This document shows positions 53,180 through 60,864 of a stretch of 64,000 nucleotides of DNA, in pieces. Each line of letters opens with the position of its first letter. Within the stretch, counting starts at the first letter, position 1. Both the position numbers and the translations under genes were made by a program. The stretch spans positions 1 through 64,000 of the forward strand of contig JAEXDQ010000053.1 in NCBI GenBank assembly GCA_023401595.1, read 5' to 3'. This DNA is from Spirochaetota bacterium. GTDB lineage: Bacteria > Spirochaetota > Spirochaetia > Sphaerochaetales > Sphaerochaetaceae. Below the pieces are notes generated by a model that did not search any database, was not told where the DNA came from, and saw nothing but the letters and a program-made list of their open reading frames with translations.

Positions 53180-54460
53180 TTACTTTCTGATTGATGCGGC
53201 GAGATCCTTGATCTGTTTCACAATGTCTGAAGAAGAGGTCTTGGGATCAACAAGTCCCGCCTGGAAAATCGTATTCAGACCGTTGATGTACTTCTGCTGT
53301 TCATCGTAGTTTGGAATGATACGTGCGTTGTTCATTGATTTCTCGATGCTCTTCCAAAGCGGAGTCTCGTCAAGGGCTTTCTGGAAGTACTTTGAGATTA
53401 CCGCCATTTTCCCATATTGTGTAAATGCGTGTGTCTGGCTATATTCACCATACACGCCTTCCTTGATGAACTGGCATGCAAGGTCCGCGTTCTTCGATGC
53501 CTTTGGAACGACCATCTGGCATCCGAAGCAGTAAGTTGCTTCCGCTGAACCAGGAACGGCGACAAGGCCAAGGTTTTCTTTTCCTACTGTCGCGACTGCT
53601 TCCATCCACCTTCCGGCGGCTTCATAGCACATCGCGATCTGTCCTGCCTTGAATCCATTTCTTCCGCCGGCATTGTCAGTGAAGGTTGACTTCGAGAGAT
53701 ATCCGTTCTGGATTCCCTTCTGCCAAAGCTCAATCATGTGTTTCATCTCAGGGGTATCTACGTTATATGTTATTCCATCCGGTCCGTAGAGTTTGCCATA
53801 TTCGGCTAGGACGGAGCATCCAAGGATACCCGCTAGGTTGTTGCCGAACTGAATTGATCCGCCCACTTGCGTGACCGTACCGCTGGCATCCTTTTTTGTG
53901 AGTTTTTCCGCGAAATTGTAGAAATCATCCCATGTTTTAATCGGAAGAGGTTCCCCGTTCGCATCGACAAGACCGGCTTCCTTGAACATGGCTTTGTTGA
54001 TGGAAATCGCATATACCTCGTAGATTGCAGGAAGGCATACCTGCGCACCCTTCACAAGTCCTGTTTCAAGCGTTCCAGGCTGGAAGTTGGTTTTTGGGAA
54101 ATCACCAAAGAAATTGAGATCTTTTTCAAAGTCATAGATGAGGTTCTTCGCAGCGTATTCTGCCGAATAGACGCCGCCGTCAAGGAATACAAGATCAACT
54201 TCCGTATTGCCCTTCGACCAGTCAAGGATGTAGTTTCCAAGTACGCCCTGATCTGCGAGAGTGACAATCTCGACCTCTACTTCCGGATGAGCTTCCATAA
54301 AGGACTTTGCTGCCTGCTCAAGAAAAATCTTGTTGATTTCCCATGATTCCGCTGCAATTGTGAGTTTTCTCTTGCCTGTAGTTGCTTCCTGCGCGCCGCC
54401 TGCAAACACCGCAGAGACTGCCATGATTGCAATCAATGCAATAACCATGATCCTTTTCAT
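53180..54460 (-). CDS. Carbohydrate ABC transporter substrate-binding protein
   Basis: 426-residue periplasmic protein. Signal peptide MKRIMVIALIAIMAVSAVFA, then the spirochaete-style GGAQEATTGKRKLTIAAESW. The extracellular-solute-binding family 1 layout is clear: EQAAKSFMEAHPEVEVEIVTL, LPAIYEVYAISINKAMFKEAG, and GRNGFKAGQIAMCYEAAGRWM. A strong AAAGGAGG precedes the ATG. It is first in the transporter operon. The ligand is inferred as an amino sugar or oligosaccharide from the nagA context only. Confidence 0.9.
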   Translation of the reverse strand: MKRIMVIALIAIMAVSAVFAGGAQEATTGKRKLTIAAESWEINKIFLEQAAKSFMEAHPEVEVEIVTLADQGVLGNYILDWSKGNTEVDLVFLDGGVYSAEYAAKNLIYDFEKDLNFFGDFPKTNFQPGTLETGLVKGAQVCLPAIYEVYAISINKAMFKEAGLVDANGEPLPIKTWDDFYNFAEKLTKKDASGTVTQVGGSIQFGNNLAGILGCSVLAEYGKLYGPDGITYNVDTPEMKHMIELWQKGIQNGYLSKSTFTDNAGGRNGFKAGQIAMCYEAAGRWMEAVATVGKENLGLVAVPGSAEATYCFGCQMVVPKASKNADLACQFIKEGVYGEYSQTHAFTQYGKMAVISKYFQKALDETPLWKSIEKSMNNARIIPNYDEQQKYINGLNTIFQAGLVDPKTSSSDIVKQIKDLAASIRK

Positions 54461-54518
54461 CTTAAAAATCCTCCTTTTTAAAGATGATTCTCCATCACAA
54501 AGCTTTTAAGCCTGTAAT

Positions 54519-55226
54519 TCATATTTCCTGCGATTTCTCAAACCTGCTTGCAATGAACCTGTAGATTCCCTGCAACCCCTCTGTACCGAATTGCTCTACA
54601 GCCTTTTTCTTTTGAATGCGTCCCTTTTCTATTGACTCTGAGAGCAGGTCGCATGCTGTCTGAACATCGTTTTTCTCAATTGCATCACAGATCGCGTTGT
54701 ATGCTGCCATTGTGCCCGGATAAAGCTGCGCAAGTGAGAATACATTGAGCATCCGCATTTGAAGATATAAGTTATACGATGCCCGTTCGAGCCGGCTGTT
54801 GCGACACAGGCCTATGAGTTTTCTGTGGAATTCAAGATCCGCCGAGAGCGCATCGAGGTGTCGTTCTTCCTGAAAGGCAAGCTTCTCTTGGTTTACCAGG
54901 TCACGGATTGATTCCAGTGCCTGACTGCTTATTCCTTTTTTCATTGCCATGCGGAGAATACCTACTTCAATGCACTGTCTGGCATCATAAAGATCATCTA
55001 TGCTTTCAAGGGTTATTTCAGCCACTCTGTAACCGGTGTCGCATTTTTCCACAAGGCCGTGATTGACAAGCATCATGATTGCCTGCCTGACCGGAGTGCG
55101 GCTCATTCCAAGGACTTTGCTCAGACTGAAATCAGATACAGGAGCGCCCGGTGGAAGCTGATAGGAGAAAATCTTCTCTATGATGATGGAAAAAGCATTC
55201 TGTGCTAGATCTTCGTTGGCGCTCAT
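54519..55226 (-). CDS. GntR-family regulator with FCD domain
   Basis: 235 aa from the ATG at 55226, after GTGAGGA. N-terminal winged helix (QNAFSIIIEKIFSYQLPPGAPVSDFSLSKVLGMSRTPVRQAIMMLVNHGLVEK) followed by an all-helical FCD ligand domain with DARQCIEVGILRMA, DLEFHRKLIGLCRNSRL and the late AICDAIEKNDVQTACDLL. FCD regulators bind organic acids or sugar derivatives, often with a metal. It lies just upstream of the transporter genes and probably controls them. Two palindromes in its own promoter suggest self-control. Confidence 0.9.
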   Translation of the reverse strand: MSANEDLAQNAFSIIIEKIFSYQLPPGAPVSDFSLSKVLGMSRTPVRQAIMMLVNHGLVEKCDTGYRVAEITLESIDDLYDARQCIEVGILRMAMKKGISSQALESIRDLVNQEKLAFQEERHLDALSADLEFHRKLIGLCRNSRLERASYNLYLQMRMLNVFSLAQLYPGTMAAYNAICDAIEKNDVQTACDLLSESIEKGRIQKKKAVEQFGTEGLQGIYRFIASRFEKSQEI

Positions 55227-55239
55227 ATCGTCCTCACTT

Positions 55240-55271
55240 AGTGTATACACTTTCTGTCTACACTAGGTGTA
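55240..55271. promoter_or_regulatory. Candidate operators of the FCD regulator
   Basis: AGTGTATACACT (55240-55251) is a perfect palindrome 14 bases before the start codon. TACACTAGGTGTA (55259-55271) is a second, near-perfect copy of the TACAC/GTGTA half-sites. FCD-type GntR proteins bind short palindromes of this kind. Confidence 0.6.
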
Positions 55272-55519
55272 TTCTAACATGGGCATTTTGTGCCGTCAAC
55301 GATTATTATTTTGAAGTATGTCTGGTCTTATTTCTGGTCTGAGCGTCATTTTTTTACAGAAAGGCTCTGTCCTTATATGGATGCCGTTTCTCTTGGGTTG
55401 TTCTGGATGGAAATTTCGGCTCTTCATGACGTTATATGCAATCATATGTGGAAATACTGTTTTTACACGACTAGAAGTATAATTGTTTGATTATATACAG
55501 GGAGGATAGCTGATTCTTT

Positions 55520-55690
55520 TCAAAATTCAATACCATCATGCTCCATGATGATGTGGTAGTAGGTAAAGACGAGCTTGCAGTCTGCTATGATGTTCCTTTC
55601 TCCGCCGGGGATATCTTGCTGGATGCGATAAACATCAATCCTCGTCGTAGTAATCAGAGGATAATGTACGACGCATCTACAGGCCTTCAT
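55520..55690 (-). pseudogene. Possible gene remnant, 56 codons
   Basis: A minus-strand frame with mostly G/C third positions encodes a C-terminus-like peptide (TRIDVYRIQQDIPGGERN, ending YYHIIMEHDGIEF). It has no ribosome site, and the surrounding 500 bases hold no other gene. I do not recognise the family; it may be the 3' end of a gene cut off at the island border. The opposite strand is also open. Confidence 0.25.
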
Positions 55691-55743
55691 CGTTTGAGTC
55701 TTTTGCTATGGCAGAGGATTTTCTGGTCGGGAACCCTTCGGGT

Positions 55744-56223
55744 TCAGTCGTCGTTGTCGTCCTTGGAGCTCTCGATCCGACCGATGACGTTTGCGTCGGT
55801 TTTCAACGGAATGATCTTACGGATGAACGGTTGGACGCCGAAGAACGTCTTCTCGAAGTCCGCCTCGCTTTCCTTGAGCGCCGCCTGCCACGCCGCGCCG
55901 AAGCCGGGAGAGTTGATCGTCAGCCTGTCGGCCGCCTGCTGGTAGACATGGAGCCTTGTGACTTCCTTGCGTCCCGGTTTCTGCGCGTAGGTCCTGAGGC
56001 TGATACGCAGGTTCTCGTTCTGTTGCTTGAGGTCGGCGACTTCAGTCTTGAGCTTCGACAGCCCCTCGCTTTCCAGATCCATCCTGTCCGTGATCATCGC
56101 CTTGAGCCGGGCGATCTCCTTCTGGGAATCCTTGGATTCCTTCTGACGTTTTGCTGTGAGCCAGATGGCTACTATTATGGCAACGGCGAGTCCAATACCC
56201 AATCCGATCAAAAGCTGCTGCAT
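55744..56223 (-). CDS. Membrane-anchored coiled-coil protein, 159 aa
   Basis: The ATG at 56223 follows GGGGGA. One N-terminal membrane segment (LLIGLGIGLAVAIIVAIWLTA), then a coiled coil of about 50 residues (KRQKESKDSQKEIARLKAMI to LKQQNENLRISLR) and a C-terminal domain containing LHVYQQAADRLTINSPGFGAAWQAALKESEADFEKTFFG. The layout is like the start of RmuC or other cytoplasm-facing anchors, but the family is not recognised. Confidence 0.6.
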   Translation of the reverse strand: MQQLLIGLGIGLAVAIIVAIWLTAKRQKESKDSQKEIARLKAMITDRMDLESEGLSKLKTEVADLKQQNENLRISLRTYAQKPGRKEVTRLHVYQQAADRLTINSPGFGAAWQAALKESEADFEKTFFGVQPFIRKIIPLKTDANVIGRIESSKDDNDD

Positions 56224-56341
56224 GTTATGTCCCCCTGCGAACATATTTCAAAGCTAGCATATACTATACCATAGCCAAAGGCAATCGGACAACAGGAATG
56301 AAAACAGCCCGGAATTCAGCGGCAGGATATGCGGGACATAG

Positions 56342-56370
56342 AAAAAGACCGACGTGATATCGGTCTTTTT
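56342..56370. terminator. Bidirectional terminator
   Basis: AAAAAGACCGA (56342-56352) and TCGGTCTTTTT (56360-56370) pair perfectly; it lies just downstream of thrC. Confidence 0.85.
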
Positions 56371-56393
56371 CTTCGTGCGGGAGGTCTGTCGGG

Positions 56394-57617
56394 TCAGGAA
56401 AAACGTCTTTCCACTGCCTCGACGGAGTTTTCGATAGGCTGGGGGATGGAAACCCTTCCATCAAAGACCGCCATGTCCTTGAACCCTGTGCCGGTGAGCA
56501 GGGCGCAGACCGAAACGTCCTCGCCGAAACGCTCCTTGAGCAGCTCCCCGTCTTTGCGGAGTCCCGCCCATGCGCAGGCCGCCGCCGGTTCGACGAAGAT
56601 CCCGGCTTCCCGGGTCAGCTCCAGCTGCGCGTCGAGAATTTCTTCGTCTGTGACTTCCGTCGCCCATCCCTCGCTCTCCTTGATATAGCGGACCGCCATG
56701 CGACCGTTCGCCGGACTGGCGACCGAGATGCTGTCGGCCCTGGTCGTCGCGGCGTCGAGCGACGCATAGTCCCCGGTCTTCCAGGCTTGGCTGATGGCGT
56801 TGCTCCGTGTACTCTGCACACAGACGATATGGGGGAGCTTTTCAATCAGACCCGCTTCCTTCAGATCGAAGAAGCCCTTGAACACGCCCGCATAGATGCA
56901 GCCGTCCCCGACCGGTACGTATATCACATCGGGGGCTTTTCTGCCGAGCTGTTCGAACAATTCGATGGAGACGCTCTTTTTCCCCTCGATCGTCATCGGG
57001 TTGTAGGCGGTGTTCCTGTTGATTCCCCCAAAGCGTTCCGTGTATGCGATGGAGAGGGCGAAGGCGTCGTCATACGTTCCCTTGACGGGCACCACGGTGG
57101 CACCGTACAGGACGCTCTGCATCAGTTTGTTGACCGGTGCGGTTGCCGGAACGAATAGGATAATCTCCAGTCCATAGGCAGCTCCGGCGCAGGACATCGC
57201 CGCTCCGGCGTTGCCGGTGGACGCCAGCGCGATTCGGTTTTCGCCATGGGCAATCGCCTGGGCCGCTACCAACTGGCTGGCCCTGTCCTTGAAAGAGCCG
57301 GAGGGGAGGGCGCTGTCGAGTTTGCACAGGACGTTGTTCAGCCCATATTTTTTCGCCAGACGCATCGGCCGAGCTAATGGAGTTCCTCCAACCGGATATA
57401 CTTCCTTATTCGGAACTTTATATGGAAAGAAATCATATATAGTCACATGATCCTTATGTGCCAGTTGCTTCAGATCCTCTTTGTTCAACCTGACGATCAA
57501 ATTTCCTTTCTGGAATTTCCCCGGTTCATTGTGCCGGCTGCATTCTGGGCACTGATACATGACCTCATCGGTCTGGAACTCCTTGCCACAGTCGCTACAG
57601 ACATAGGTAAAACGCAT
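56394..57617 (-). CDS. thrC: Threonine synthase
   Basis: PLP enzyme (fold type II) that turns O-phosphohomoserine into threonine. 407 aa from the ATG at 57617 (GAGGTG upstream). An N-terminal zinc ribbon uses Cys7, Cys10, Cys23 and Cys26. The PLP lysine is Lys110 in SGSFKDRASQL, and ASTGNAGAAMSCAGAA is the substrate-binding loop; VPVGDGCIYAGVFKGFFDL binds the PLP phosphate. This is the shorter, thermophile-type class of threonine synthase. The gene downstream of another PLP enzyme is separated by a terminator. Confidence 0.88.
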   Translation of the reverse strand: MRFTYVCSDCGKEFQTDEVMYQCPECSRHNEPGKFQKGNLIVRLNKEDLKQLAHKDHVTIYDFFPYKVPNKEVYPVGGTPLARPMRLAKKYGLNNVLCKLDSALPSGSFKDRASQLVAAQAIAHGENRIALASTGNAGAAMSCAGAAYGLEIILFVPATAPVNKLMQSVLYGATVVPVKGTYDDAFALSIAYTERFGGINRNTAYNPMTIEGKKSVSIELFEQLGRKAPDVIYVPVGDGCIYAGVFKGFFDLKEAGLIEKLPHIVCVQSTRSNAISQAWKTGDYASLDAATTRADSISVASPANGRMAVRYIKESEGWATEVTDEEILDAQLELTREAGIFVEPAAACAWAGLRKDGELLKERFGEDVSVCALLTGTGFKDMAVFDGRVSIPQPIENSVEAVERRFS

Positions 57618-57672
57618 ATGCACCTCATTCGGTCATTGCCTGACCTGATTCCTGATGATCCAGATACGAAAA

Positions 57673-57709
57673 GGGCCGTCGGCTCGGTCTTCCGATTTCA
57701 CGACGGCCC
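57673..57709 (-). terminator. Terminator between the PLP enzyme and thrC
   Basis: GGGCCGTCG (57673-57681) pairs with CGACGGCCC (57701-57709) and is followed on the minus strand by TTTTCG. It ends the upstream PLP gene. Confidence 0.7.
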
Positions 57710-57728
57710 CCTTCCTCATCCCAAACGC

Positions 57729-59198
57729 CTATTTGACTAGGCCGACTTCCTTGTTGAAGGCTTCGATGAGTTCGTCAATCTTCGCGGCCATGGCCGGCAG
57801 TTGCTTCCAATAGTTCCTGTCGTACCACTGGGCGTTGATTTCATCGTATGTCTTGCCCTGCTGCTCGACCCATGTATAGTACTTGAGGTTGTGGATTCTC
57901 AGACGGTCATAGTAGCCCAGCTCCAGCGCATTGTCGATTCCTTGGTGGAGCAACGCCGCGGCATGGACTTTAGCGGCTTCCGTAAGGTTGAACTTGCCCT
58001 GCTGCTCGTCCAGCTCGGCGAGTCGTGACTTGTACATGACCGAGCTGTCGGTAAGGATGGTGAACACGACGTCGTCTTCATCCATCTCATAGTACTTCGC
58101 CATCTTTATAGCGCTGAGCATGTTGCCGATACCGCTGATGCCGAACAGCTGGAGGTTGTCGATGTCCTGTTCGCTGACGCCGATCTGCTTGAGATACTCG
58201 ATGCCGGCCGGCTCGTTGAACAGACGATAGATGTCCATGCAGTCCTGGTCGTCGATGGAACAGATCATGTCGGTGTTCTTGACGTTGTGGATCCATGGCA
58301 CATGCTTGTCGCCGATGCCCTCGATGCGGTGTCCGCCGAAGCCGTTGCGCAGCAGCGTCGGGCACTGCAGGGCTTCGCCCGCCGCGATCTTGATGTTCGG
58401 ATAGACGTCCTTGAGGTGGTCGCCGGCCGCCAGCGTTCCGCCGCTGCCGGTGGATGAGGCATAGCCTCGGACGTTCTCGGGCTTGACTCCGAGTTTTTTC
58501 AGTACTTCGATCATTGCGCCGCCGGTCACGGTATAATGCCATAGGTAATTCTCAAACTGTTCGAACTGGTTGAAGATGACGATATGCTTGCCGCGTTCTG
58601 CGTCAAGCTCGTGGCACTTGTCGAAAATCTCCTTGACGTTCGATTCGCAACCGGGGGTGGCGATGATTTCGCCGGCCACGGTCTTCAGCCAGTTGAATCG
58701 CTCCTGGCTCATGTCTTCGGGAAGTATCGCGATCGATTTGCATCCGAGCAAGGCGCTGTTGTAGGCGCCTCCGCGACAATAGTTGCCGGTAGAGGGCCAG
58801 ACCGCCTGTTGCTCGACGGCATCGAAATTTCCGGTTACAAGGGCTGGCGCGAGGCAGGCGTAGGTCGCGCCGACCTTGTGGACGCCGCAGGGGAACCATT
58901 TGCCTGCCAGCGCGAGGACACGGGCTTTCGTCCCGGTGATGGAACGGGGGACCTCGATGAAGTTGACTCCACCGAATTCGCCGCCTTTTTCGACGGGTTC
59001 GTTATGCCAGGTGATCCGGAACAGGTTCACAGGATCGACGTCCCACAAGCCTGTCTTCGCAAGCTTGCTTTTGATTTGGGCGGGAACACTGGAAGGATCG
59101 ACCATCTGTTTGAAGGTCGGCAGCACAATGCCGCGTTCTCTACAACGTTCGATGTTCTTTTTCCGGACTTCCGGGTGCATAGTCAGATTGATCAACAT
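57729..59198 (-). CDS. Fold-type II PLP-dependent enzyme (cysteine synthase/threonine synthase superfamily)
   Basis: 489 aa from the ATG at 59198 (GGAGG upstream). Lys108 in FPCGVHKVGATYACL is the likely PLP lysine; STGNYCRGGAYNS is the substrate loop and SSTGSGGTLAAGDHL the phosphate-binding Gly loop. The C-terminal 150 residues extend beyond ordinary cysteine synthase (about 310 aa). The product could be an ammonia lyase or a beta-replacing enzyme; I cannot name it. It is divergent from, and near, the ygfK gene, with an orphan DUF3320 gene between them. Confidence 0.75.
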   Translation of the reverse strand: MLINLTMHPEVRKKNIERCRERGIVLPTFKQMVDPSSVPAQIKSKLAKTGLWDVDPVNLFRITWHNEPVEKGGEFGGVNFIEVPRSITGTKARVLALAGKWFPCGVHKVGATYACLAPALVTGNFDAVEQQAVWPSTGNYCRGGAYNSALLGCKSIAILPEDMSQERFNWLKTVAGEIIATPGCESNVKEIFDKCHELDAERGKHIVIFNQFEQFENYLWHYTVTGGAMIEVLKKLGVKPENVRGYASSTGSGGTLAAGDHLKDVYPNIKIAAGEALQCPTLLRNGFGGHRIEGIGDKHVPWIHNVKNTDMICSIDDQDCMDIYRLFNEPAGIEYLKQIGVSEQDIDNLQLFGISGIGNMLSAIKMAKYYEMDEDDVVFTILTDSSVMYKSRLAELDEQQGKFNLTEAAKVHAAALLHQGIDNALELGYYDRLRIHNLKYYTWVEQQGKTYDEINAQWYDRNYWKQLPAMAAKIDELIEAFNKEVGLVK

Positions 59199-59291
59199 GA
59201 ATTTGCCTCCATTGCGAGCAAGTATAACCATAGGATTGGAATGTTGAAAAGACCGGATACAGAGGAACTATCCGCCGTTTCAACACGATTA

Positions 59292-59319
59292 GTATTATCT
59301 GCAATTATGAATTTGTAAA
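59292..59319 (-). promoter_or_regulatory. Promoter of the PLP enzyme gene
   Basis: Read on the minus strand, TTTACA (59314-59319) and TAATAC (59292-59297) are spaced 16 bases apart, about 95 bases before the start codon, in an A+T-rich stretch. Confidence 0.5.
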
Positions 59320-59595
59320 GAACAAAATACGTTAAAATGAGTTTTTTTATTGCAAAATTGCGTAATTCATCATTTGTACAGATGATAATTGAATATTTTT
59401 ACGTTTTATTCAGGGGGGGTGTGACAATTTTTCCATGAATGTGGCGCCCGTTCCTTCTGCGTATCCGAAAACGAAACGAAGCTTATCGTCGGCGTGGTTC
59501 GGCGTCGATTGAGGCCGAGATGGTGAGAATGGATGTAAACATTGCCAGTTCAAAGCCTTATCCCCGGCTGCCTGACCCGTCATCCATTGCCAAGG

Positions 59596-59642
59596 TCGCT
59601 GAGGTCCTGCTCAGGTCGCTTAGATCGCTTAGATCGCTCAGG
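59596..59642. repeat. Degenerate 9-bp direct repeats
   Basis: TCGCTTAGA occurs at 59616-59624 and 59625-59633, with related TCGCTGAGG (59596-59604) and TCGCTCAGG (59634-59642). Confidence 0.65.
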
Positions 59643-59681
59643 TTCCACCCCAGTCGTGCGACTTGCAAGCGACGAACGGAC

Positions 59682-59716
59682 AAGCAGTAAGCAGTAAGCA
59701 GTAAGCAGTAAGCAGT
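59682..59716. repeat. Five tandem copies of a 7-bp repeat
   Basis: AAGCAGT is repeated five times without change. Simple repeats of this kind can vary in copy number by slipped replication. The region 59320-59795 holds no convincing gene. Confidence 0.9.
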
Positions 59717-59795
59717 AAACGGCAAGCGTTAAGCGGACTGGCGACGAACAGGCAAGCGACAATCAACGAACGACAATCACCAAACAGGCAAGCAA

Positions 59796-60392
59796 CTACG
59801 TCGTAGGCAACGCTATCCTGCCGTTCCCGCTGCGGATGATTTTGCCGGTGGAGAAGCCTTCGTTCAACGCTTCGTCGAGAATCGCCCGGACGCTCGCCCC
59901 TTTTCGTTGGTATCCCAGCAGCTGTGCGGTTCTGGCGAAGAGAACGCTCTTTGGGACGAACCTCATATCGCTTTCTTCCAGCGCTTCGACAAGGGCGTTG
60001 ACGACTTCACAGACCGGGATCTGGTAGCTGTAGCGTTTGCAGTCCTCATCACAATATCTATAGAAGGTATAGCCGAAGGCGTACTGGCCGTCGCTGTCGG
60101 CCGCGTCCCGCCGCCAGTAGACCGTTCCTTCCTTCTGGGAAGTCGTGGGGAATTCCATCGCGAAGAGTACCGCTTCGAATTTTTCCCGGAGACGGCGGCC
60201 AAGCTGCTGCATGCCATAGGAATTGATCAGCCGTTTGGCGAGGACGGACTGCATGACCGGCCCTTCTGTCTCGACGATCGTCTCGATTCGGGATCTCACG
60301 TCGTCGTCCATGTCGCCGCTGATGAATTGCTCCGGAGTAATGGGGGTGGTCTCAAGGGCCGCCTCAGTGTAGTTCATACGTCTCATATCCAT
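59796..60392 (-). CDS. Stand-alone DUF3320-domain protein
   Basis: 198 aa, soluble. The segment VRSRIETIVETEGPVMQSVLAKRLINSYGMQQLGRRLREKFEAVL resembles DUF3320, a winged-helix-like domain normally found at the C-terminus of very large superfamily I helicase/nuclease proteins (DUF4011 group). The remainder (about 125-198) also has a helical FARTAQLLGYQRKGASVRAILDEALNEGF motif. Here it stands alone, with no helicase gene nearby. The ATG at 60392 or 60386 may be used; a ribosome site GGATAGGT is close by. Confidence 0.65.
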   Translation of the reverse strand: MDMRRMNYTEAALETTPITPEQFISGDMDDDVRSRIETIVETEGPVMQSVLAKRLINSYGMQQLGRRLREKFEAVLFAMEFPTTSQKEGTVYWRRDAADSDGQYAFGYTFYRYCDEDCKRYSYQIPVCEVVNALVEALEESDMRFVPKSVLFARTAQLLGYQRKGASVRAILDEALNEGFSTGKIIRSGNGRIALPTT

Positions 60393-60732
60393 ACCTATCC
60401 ACCCTACAAGGATTTGCTACAAGTATACGACTGTGTTCCACACGTACCAAGCCTTTTTTTAGGTTTTGTCTGATTTTCTTCCATATTCTTGTATACACCC
60501 GCCGTATCGAGGCTGTTGCAAGGACGGGGCGTATGGTCCTGACAGCCTGGATGACGATTCGCCGGACCCTCGCGCTTTCCGATGCCGTGACGCGATTTTT
60601 ACTGTCTGCGGCTAGGCTTCCCTAACTGAGCGGCATACGCCCGGCCGTCGGGATATCTGGAAAACGCAGAGAAGCATCGTCCCCTGTATTTGGTTTTTGA
60701 GATAAAACTGTTGCAAATTGTTGCAAAAATAG

Positions 60733-60760
60733 TTGACTTCTGACGATTCTCATTTACAAT
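60733..60760 (+). promoter_or_regulatory. Promoter of ygfK
   Basis: TTGACT (60733-60738) and TACAAT (60755-60760) with a 16-base spacer, about 105 bases before the start codon. Both boxes are close to the housekeeping consensus. The rest of 60393-60864 holds no gene. Confidence 0.65.
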
Positions 60761-60864
60761 GAAGATGAGGCTCGCCAGCATATCCGGACACGTGCGTTCA
60801 TAGGTTTCGGCTACCTCCTCGTACCCGTGTAGGGTGCGAACCACTGCTTCGCCAAGGAGTGAGT

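Noticed and set aside
55538..55945. Plus-strand ORF of 135 codons across the gap and into the coiled-coil gene
   Set aside because: Its second half is antisense to the coiled-coil gene, and its third-codon positions are less G/C-rich than those of the opposite strand.
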